This document shows, one piece after another, positions 57,160 through 64,000 of a stretch of DNA of 64,000 nt. A model generated the notes under the pieces. It ran no database searches. It was not told the DNA's origin and saw nothing but the letters and a program-made list of their open reading frames with translations. Within the stretch, counting starts at the first letter, position 1. Each line of letters opens with the position of its first letter. The stretch is from Corylus avellana (Eukaryota; Streptophyta; Magnoliopsida; Fagales; Betulaceae): assembly GCF_901000735.1 (NCBI RefSeq), contig NC_081543.1, forward strand, positions 26,555,515 through 26,619,514, given 5' to 3'. Both the position numbers and the translations under genes were made by a program.

Positions 57160-60159
57160 ATGGAAGCCGGGGAAGATAGCGCCAGGTTCAGCTCCTTAAC
57201 AGCCATGACTTTACGGAATATGTCATCATCATCGTCAGCATTCTTTTCAGCGAATCAGTCGCCCTTCTTCTCTCCAAGATCACCAACAAGTCATTTATCC
57301 GAATCAAAACGGTCTGACATTCCATGTGACAGCATTCACTTAAGTGTTGTTCCTCCTAGTTGCATTTCAGGAAATCCGGAACCTGAATATATGGAAAATG
57401 CCAGAAGTACATTGTCAGACTTGTCAACAACCCAGGCTGCCTGCAATTCTGGTGATTTCCAGAAGTTTGACCATGTATGTACCTCAACCAGCATCTCCAA
57501 CAGCACCCCATCTAGTTACTGGCATGACCATGGCAACGGTTATTCTTGGGACGGAGAGAAGCAGAGAAAGCATACAAGCAGCTACCAAACATCATTTACT
57601 CCCAGTTCAGTTTCACTTTCCTATAATAGAATGAGGAGCTGTGATGTGTTCATAGGTTTGCATGGACGTAAACCTTCTTTGCTTAGGTTTGCTAATTGGC
57701 TCCGTGCAGAGCTGGAGATCCAAGGGATGAGTTGCTTTGTATCTGATAGAGCTCGATGTAGGAACTCCCGCAAACATGGAATTGTTGAGAAGGCCATGAA
57801 TGTTTCTTCTTTTGGGGTTGTAATTCTGACGAGGAAGTCTTTCAAGAACCCATATACTATTGAGGAGCTGCGGTTTTTCTCAGGAAAGAAGAATTTGGTG
57901 CCGATATTCTTTGACTTGAGTCCAGACGATTGCCTTGTCCGGGACATAATTGAGAAGAGGGGAGAGCTGTGGGAAAAACTAGGCGGAGAGCTATGGGTCT
58001 TGTATGGAGGGTTGGAGAAGGAGTGGAAAGAGGCTGTCCATAGCCTCTCTCGTATTGATGAATGGAAACTAGAAGCTCAGGATGGTAACTGGAGAGATTG
58101 CATATTAAGGACTGTCACACTACTAGCGACGAGGTTAGGGAGGAGAAGTGTCGTAGAGCGATTGACTAAGTGGAGAGAAAAGGTAGAGAAAGATGAGTTC
58201 CCTTTCCCTCGAAATGAGAATTTCATTGGTCGCAAGAAAGAACTTTCTGAGCTGGAATTTATACTTTTTGGTGATGTTTCAGGTGATTCAGAAAGAGATT
58301 ATTTTGAACTTAAAGCTAGACCCAGGCGAAAGAATTTGACAATTGGGTGGAGTAAGAGCAGTTTATTGGAGGACAGGCGGAGGGAACGGCAATTTGAGAG
58401 TGGCAGCCGAAAGGGAAAGGAACCAGTTGTGTGGAAGGAGTCAGAAAAAGAGATTGAGATGGAAGGTAGTGGTTTTTCTCAGAAGCAACGTCAACAAAAG
58501 TCTAAAGGTGGTGGAAGGTATGCAAGGAGAAAAAAATCAATGAAGATTTTGTATGGGAAGGGGATTGCTTGTGTGTCAGGGGACTCGGGAATTGGCAAGA
58601 CAGAGCTTCTTCTGGAATTTGCTTACAGATATCAACAGAGGTACAAGATGGTTTTATGGGTTGGTGGGGAAAGCAGGTATATCAGACAGAACTATCTGAA
58701 TCTCTGGTCATTTTTGGAAGTTGATGTGGGGGTTGAAACTTGCTCAGAGAAAAGCAGAATAAAGGGCTTTGAAGAACAGGAAGAGGCAGCCATTTCTAGA
58801 GTTCGCAAAGAGCTCATGAGAAGCATACCATTTCTAGTGGTGATTGATAACTTAGAGAGTGAAAAGGATTGGTGGGATCACAAACTTGTAATGGATCTTC
58901 TTCCACGTTTTGGCGGAGAGACCCACATCATAATATCCACACGCCTTCCTCGTGTAATGAACTTGGAACCTATGAAACTCTCATACTTATCTGGCATTGA
59001 GGCAATGGCATTAATGCAGGGAAGTGTCAAAGACTACCCAATTGCAGAAATTGATGCCCTAAGAGTTATTGAGGAGAAAGTTGGAAGGTTAACCTTGGGG
59101 CTTGCTGTTACTGGTGCAATTCTGTCTGAGCTACCTATAACTCCAAGTAGGCTGTTGGACACTGTTAACAGAATGCCCATGAAGGACTTGTCGTGGAGCA
59201 GTCGGGAAACACAGTCATTGAGGAGAAATGCCTTCCTTATGCAACTCTTTGAGGTATGTTTCTCAATATTTGATCATGCTGATGGGCCTAGGAGCTTGGC
59301 AACCAGAATGGTCCAGGCAAGTGGTTGGTTTGCACCAGCTGCAATTCCAGTTTTCTTATTAGCCGTAGCTGCTCACAAGATACCCGAAAAGCATCGGGGA
59401 AAACGATTATGGAAAAATTTATTGCATTCCTTAACTTGTGGTTTAACTTCATCACACACCAAAAGATCAGGAGCAGAAGCTTCTTCCATGTTGTTGAGGT
59501 TCAATATTGCAAGAAGTAGTACAAAGCAAGGCTATATCCATTTCAATGAGCTGATCAAGCTTTATGCTCGCATAAGAGGAGAGAATGGAGCTGCACAAGC
59601 AATGGTTCAAGCTGTAATCAGTCGTGGGTCTATATCTCAGCACTCCGACCATATCTGGGCAGCATGTTTCTTGCTGTTTGGATTTGGTCATGACCCTGTA
59701 GTTGTTGAGCTCAAGGTGTCAGAGTTGCTATACCTTGTCAAAGAAGTGGTTTTGCCTCTTTCTATCCGTGCATTCATCACATTCTCTCGGTGCAGTGCTG
59801 CTCTAGAACTTCTGCGGCTATGTACCAATGCTTTGGAAGCAGCGGACCAAGCATTTGTTACCCCAGTTGAGAAATGGTTGGACAAATCACTTTGTTGGAG
59901 GCCCATCCAGACTAGTGCCCAGTTGAATCCTTGCCTTTGGCAGGAATTGGCTCTATGCAGAGCCACTATTCTAGAAACTAGGGCCAAGCTAATGGTAAGA
60001 GGGGGACAATTTGATATAGGAGATGATCTAATTAGGAAGGCTGTTTTTATTAGAACTTCAATTTGTGGTGAAGACCATCCAGATACAATATCTGCTCGTG
60101 AAACTCTGAGCAAACTGACCAGGCTCCTTGCAAATGTTCAAATTCATACTTCACCATAG
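57160..60159 (+). CDS. TIR-NB-ARC-TPR protein (TNP/XTNX family)
   Basis: An uninterrupted 999-codon frame. Residues 1-155 are a Ser-rich leader. A TIR domain starts at about 158 (SCDVFIGLHGRKPS at 160-173) and reaches ~310; Glu236 in YTIEELRFF aligns with the catalytic Glu of NADase-active TIRs. A charged linker (330-465) leads to the NB-ARC: P-loop GDSGIGKT 474-481, Walker B FLVVIDNL with Asp563, RNBS-B-like HIIISTR 589-595, GRLTLGLAV 642-650 in the GLPL position. YIHFNELIKLYAR (792-804) lies where an MHD motif would be, but MHD itself is absent. The C-terminus is helical with a TPR-like IRKAVFIRTSICGEDHPDT segment and no LRRs. This is the layout of Arabidopsis At5g56220 and At4g23440, an old, slow-evolving NLR-related group of unclear function. 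The family's usual length is close to 1000. Confidence 0.94.
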   Translation: MEAGEDSARFSSLTAMTLRNMSSSSSAFFSANQSPFFSPRSPTSHLSESKRSDIPCDSIHLSVVPPSCISGNPEPEYMENARSTLSDLSTTQAACNSGDFQKFDHVCTSTSISNSTPSSYWHDHGNGYSWDGEKQRKHTSSYQTSFTPSSVSLSYNRMRSCDVFIGLHGRKPSLLRFANWLRAELEIQGMSCFVSDRARCRNSRKHGIVEKAMNVSSFGVVILTRKSFKNPYTIEELRFFSGKKNLVPIFFDLSPDDCLVRDIIEKRGELWEKLGGELWVLYGGLEKEWKEAVHSLSRIDEWKLEAQDGNWRDCILRTVTLLATRLGRRSVVERLTKWREKVEKDEFPFPRNENFIGRKKELSELEFILFGDVSGDSERDYFELKARPRRKNLTIGWSKSSLLEDRRRERQFESGSRKGKEPVVWKESEKEIEMEGSGFSQKQRQQKSKGGGRYARRKKSMKILYGKGIACVSGDSGIGKTELLLEFAYRYQQRYKMVLWVGGESRYIRQNYLNLWSFLEVDVGVETCSEKSRIKGFEEQEEAAISRVRKELMRSIPFLVVIDNLESEKDWWDHKLVMDLLPRFGGETHIIISTRLPRVMNLEPMKLSYLSGIEAMALMQGSVKDYPIAEIDALRVIEEKVGRLTLGLAVTGAILSELPITPSRLLDTVNRMPMKDLSWSSRETQSLRRNAFLMQLFEVCFSIFDHADGPRSLATRMVQASGWFAPAAIPVFLLAVAAHKIPEKHRGKRLWKNLLHSLTCGLTSSHTKRSGAEASSMLLRFNIARSSTKQGYIHFNELIKLYARIRGENGAAQAMVQAVISRGSISQHSDHIWAACFLLFGFGHDPVVVELKVSELLYLVKEVVLPLSIRAFITFSRCSAALELLRLCTNALEAADQAFVTPVEKWLDKSLCWRPIQTSAQLNPCLWQELALCRATILETRAKLMVRGGQFDIGDDLIRKAVFIRTSICGEDHPDTISARETLSKLTRLLANVQIHTSP

Positions 60160-63100
60160 ATTCTATATTTCTGTAAGCAAAGTTTACTCTAGAATTATAC
60201 AAAGGTCGCAAATAAAACTGTTATACTTTCGGAGGAATTTTCTATACCATTTAACTCTCAATTAGATGCCCTTCTATTTCTAAATTTTCCCCTTTTTGTT
60301 ACATTAATGCGAATCACATTATTGGCCTTTTTTTTGTCTTTCTCGTTTTACATGCTTACCATACATTCTTTGAATAGTTTAGTAACAATAGTATAACCGA
60401 TACCTGTTGCAGATTTGGGTTTTTCATTTTCAATTGTGGCTTTAATGGTAGACGGAGACCAAGTTAATGGTTTTGTATGTGGCGATATAAGGCCCATTTG
60501 ATTGGCACTTGCAAAATTAATGAGGCTGAAAACTATTATAGCTTGATGATCGCATCTATCTTACAACTAAGCCTCCATTATTTTTGATATAATATGTAAT
60601 GATTCAGAAATATCGATCGTCTGATTGCAGTATAATTGCTCATTTCTAGTTAACTTTGTTCCTATCAGCACTTATTAAGGGATTGTCCGCACATGTAGAT
60701 GGATCCTTATCATTTGACTTATTTAGATTCATGAACTGGTGGTGTGCAATTAAATCATATATTTTATAAGAACAGCCTTACCATCAATAGCACATGTTGG
60801 CTTCTGCACTTCAAACTTAGGATTTCGTGAATTAACTTGCAACTTGATTGCTTCAGCTGATTTTCCTGTTCAAGTAAGATTGGGAAGTGTATTGCAGATT
60901 CCAGGAGTTTTCATAACAAGAAGAAACAGTTGTTTGATAACATGTTACTTTTGGACATTTTGATAAATTAAAAGCAGTCACGACCTCCAGAAACCTATAC
61001 TAGTCTAGTCAGTTTGACACAAATGAGGAAACTTTTGTAATGCCTCATTATTTTGTTTTTCAGACAACATTTTTGTATGTCTTGAGCATTGTGCTTAACA
61101 GAACGGGGTGGAAAGTTAACAGCAGGGATTTTTGCATTTTATTCGTAGTAGATTTGCTCAAATGGTAATGATTAATAAAAAAAACCTGTCTTTCATGCAA
61201 GTACATTCTAAGTGTAAAATGTACTGGTACAATTTTGCTAGTGATTTACGCAGGTTTATTTCAGAAATCATAAATTGCTGATAGCTGGAGCAAAATTAGA
61301 AAGATTGTCTAGATTTACTAGCCAGGTACAGTTGAGATCTTTCAACTCAATTGTTGACTTCTTGTTATCAATTTTTGTTATGATCAATGTTCTTTGTTCG
61401 TCTTTTGAATATTTACTCATTTGCCATATCTTTCCTGCAGTTTTCAATGCAATGCAAGCGAGTTATCTCCATATACTGATCTTTATGTGGAGACTGCTCT
61501 GTGCTTGCAAAGCTGTGCTTATTTTGGAAACTTCAGGTCAACTTTTAATAATATGGATACGCAAAGAAGTGATCCTACGATGGTCATTTACACTTATATT
61601 ATATTGTCAGAATAGGAATTTAAACATAATTTAGCAATATCAGCAATTTATTTGGTCAATGAGTAAAATAGCATTAAATCAAGATATGTTAGAGAAGGTT
61701 CAAAATATGCTGGTTCATCCAACTGTTCTTCAGCCCCTACCCCTACTCACCTGAGTTGGCAATACTTGAGAGGTATAATTTTTTAATAGAGAGATTAGGA
61801 GCATGGGTGTGCATGAAATGTCACTAGGAAAATTGCAAAACATACAATTGTGCTGTTTTAGTTGCTTCTAGTGATATACTTGTGAGGTATTTCTTTATGG
61901 TTTCATTTATTTCTTTTTTCACATCTTTACTCTGGGACCTTATGTTGTTTTCTTGTTAGATTCCCTATGACTTACCATGACAACTTACATATTGTCTTTG
62001 AAGTTTGTGCAGTTCTGCATCGGTAACGTCTTGCAATATCCCTTCAAATGCAAAGATGAGTCGCGGTGTAAAAATCGGTTGCTCATAAACTACAGTATTC
62101 CTTAGGGGTGATGTTAAAGAATCTGTGAATTGTTTTTACTGAAGTTGGTCTGTAGTTCTAGAAGGAAATGGTAATTGGTGGTCTATGTTATGCTAATTAT
62201 TTTTTTCCAAGTTAATCTCATTTGCTTCTTTTAGGCTACTGAAGAAGAGACTGGTGGCTTTACTCCTTTACTCTTAGTTTTGTTTCACCCCTGAAATATT
62301 GTTCAACTAAATATCTTCTACACAGTAACCTGATCATTGATCACATGCTTGAATATTTTGATAATTCTTGCATTCAAGATGGTCAATATATACCCGGAGA
62401 CGTTTCAAATATTTTTGAGTGATAAATTATGCCAAAAGCAGGACTGATTTTCATTTCATTCTGGGAACATTTATGAATCACTTGGATGCTGGAAATCTTT
62501 GGTGGGAAGGGGTGAAGAAGCCATACACAGCTGTAGGAGAGAACAACCAGCAGGTAATATCAAGTTCAAGAAAGCTGTATCTGAATTCTGTCTACATTAA
62601 TAGAACAACATGGCTCTTCTTAGTTTGCAATATTGTTCATTTTTTTTTTTTTTGGCTTTCATGGAGGTTCTATTGGAGTCTGCATAATATTTATTTCATC
62701 ACTGATAGGTAATGCTTGTGGCAAACTCCTTTCATGTTGGGATGATCTCATTTGCAGGTGATTTCTAAACCTTGCAGAAAAAGGGTACAATGGATTTCTC
62801 TTCTCCTTTGGATAATGGCTGGCCATTCTTGATATTCTTGCAAACCATTTCATTTTCAACCAAACAATTGCATGCATTGACAATCAGCCAACTGTTTTCT
62901 TTCTGCAGACCAAAAAGCAAAACATAATTGTTTTCAAAAATTAAACACACAACAAACCGCCACCACCAACATTAATGCAATAACAAACCACCACATCAAT
63001 CCTTCAAAACCCATACACCTTTAGAGCTCAAAAGAAGCCTTTTGGACAGCCTTATCATCTTTTACCATTATTGCAGACTTGCAGTAATGCGAATTATGGC

Positions 63101-63161
63101 AAGTCTACTTAGCTTTCATAAAGAGTGCTGCAAGAGGTGCTTTGTTTTAATTACAAGTTTA
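60160..63161. other. 3' UTR of the TNP gene and intergenic DNA
   Basis: A polyadenylation-type AATAAA is at 60211-60216. Further on there is no recognised gene. Two exon-like pieces are visible: 61441-61530, after a CTTTCCTGCAG acceptor-like site, and 62419-62554, whose frame ends NLWWEGVKKPYTAVGENNQQ before a GTAATATC donor-like site. They match no family I know and could belong to a noncoding or degraded transcript. Confidence 0.4.
60211..60216 (+). terminator. Candidate polyadenylation signal
   Basis: AATAAA about 52 nt after the TNP stop codon. Confidence 0.5.
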
Positions 63162-63412
63162 TTACAAACTAATACGTCAGTTCATGTGATATTTATTATG
63201 TCAATTACTAAAATATAGACGGTATGATATTTATTACTTTTACAAACTAACGTGATATACATGATACTCTACTTAATATTTACTTCATTACAAACTGATA
63301 CGTCAGTTCATGTGATATCTATTACGCCAGTTACTAAAATATGGACTATATGATATTTATTATTTTTACAAACTAATGCGATAGACGTGGCTTTATGTAA
63401 TATTTATTATGT
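63162..63412 (+). repeat. Tandem duplication, ~126-bp unit
   Basis: Two adjacent copies start TTACAAACTAATACGTCAGT (63162) and TTACAAACTGATACGTCAGT (63288). Both contain CAGTTCATGTGATAT, then TACTAAAATAT and TATGATATTTATTA, then a TTTTACAAACTAA sub-repeat. Noncoding. Confidence 0.85.
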
Positions 63413-63938
63413 CAACCACTAAAATGTAAACCGTCATGTAAATTTGTAAAAAATTATAAAATTCCAAACTTTTTCAGTGTAATGTAATGAGTGAAAAGTG
63501 AATAATTGAAAGTAATTATATAATCTTGTAGTGAATGCCAAAGATGGGGTTTTAAATTTCTTACTAAACTATTAAAGCAAAACAATAGTGGGGACCACCA
63601 GTACATGGGATCCACGTGTCATTGTGGTACCATCCCAGATTTGCATTTCCTTTCTTGGACTAAAATTACTTTTCAAACTTAGTTTTGGGTTTCCCTTCCA
63701 TTTGGACCATTTCTACAGTACGAGGCTAAAGAAGGGTTTCGTTCCTCTGCAATCAATCAAGATTCTATTCATAGTACCGGTCCTTTCTTTCCAATAGAAC
63801 TGCGCCACGTTGATAGAAAAAGACAGATGGTGGCTAGGCAAAAGGTGTTTACTTTTTTTGAGGATGGTGATGTGCCAGATGTGGAAGGTGTCGAATGTCT
63901 CAAAATGGGACTAGATTTTTTTTCTTAATAAATATTAT
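63413..63938. other. Intergenic
   Basis: No gene recognised. The plus-strand frame at 63588-63797 has no familiar domain. Confidence 0.35.
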
Positions 63939-64000
63939 GCTCCATTTATTTCGCTGTAGAATGATTTTTAGAAAATATTTTTTGTATTTTTGAGTGTTTG
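63939..64000 (+). mobile_element. Terminus related to the fold-back family, cut by the window edge
   Basis: GCTCCATTTATTTCGCTGTA followed by AAAATATTTT resembles the terminus at 9983 (GCTCCGTTTACTTCGACGTA, then AAAATATTTT) at most positions. The element continues beyond the window. Confidence 0.5.

Noticed and set aside
59688..60113. Minus-strand 141-codon frame
   Set aside because: Antisense shadow of the TNP gene C-terminus.

Overview
This is nuclear DNA from a flowering plant, most likely a woody rosid dicot. The evidence is an AT-rich background, GT-AG introns, four plant-type protein genes that read as Arabidopsis relatives, and plant transposon classes (CACTA, hAT, PIF/Harbinger, Mutator-like MITEs, L1-type LINEs with a C-terminal RNase H, a tRNA-derived SINE, LTR remnants). 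I cannot name the species. The window contains one 100-base assembly gap (14286-14385).

Layout. 1-12.8 kb has no host gene: a CACTA end with a palindromic subterminal array (1-1146), several MITEs, a decayed PIF/Harbinger transposase split in frame by a hAT-like element (2977-5522), a Mutator-like fold-back MITE (6025-6370), an LTR-like fragment, and an unusual fold-back element whose two arms are GC-rich minisatellites in opposite orientation (9983-11120). 12.8-18.8 kb is a full-length but broken L1-type LINE with a 16-bp target-site duplication. 19.2-26 kb holds two minus-strand genes: an intronless BTB/POZ-WD40-like gene and a two-exon gene of the plant At1g76660-like family. 26-31.7 kb is intergenic with MITEs and one promoter-like stretch that has no recognisable gene.

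31.7-40.1 kb is a minus-strand M1 metallo-aminopeptidase (At1g63770-like). I resolved it into 32 coding exons that join in frame to 981 codons plus a stop. Two of them are consecutive microexons (5 and 12 nt), and the 12-nt exon encodes the catalytic tyrosine. 40.6-54.8 kb is again transposon territory: a 277-bp near-perfect hairpin, a four-layer nest (MITE inside MITE, a LINE inside the inner MITE, a solo LTR in the outer one), a third LINE fragment, stacked fold-backs, a Tourist-like MITE and a SINE. 55.6-60.2 kb is a plus-strand TIR-NB-ARC-TPR gene (TNP/XTNX type, 999 aa) with a spliced 5' leader and a short uORF. 60.2-64 kb is intergenic with a ~126-bp tandem duplication.

The four host genes are unrelated housekeeping, signalling or unknown-function genes and do not form a functional cluster. 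The most unusual items are the inverted-minisatellite fold-back, the microexon pair in the aminopeptidase, and the dated orders of transposon nesting. I found no CRISPR array, operon, or convincing new protein system.
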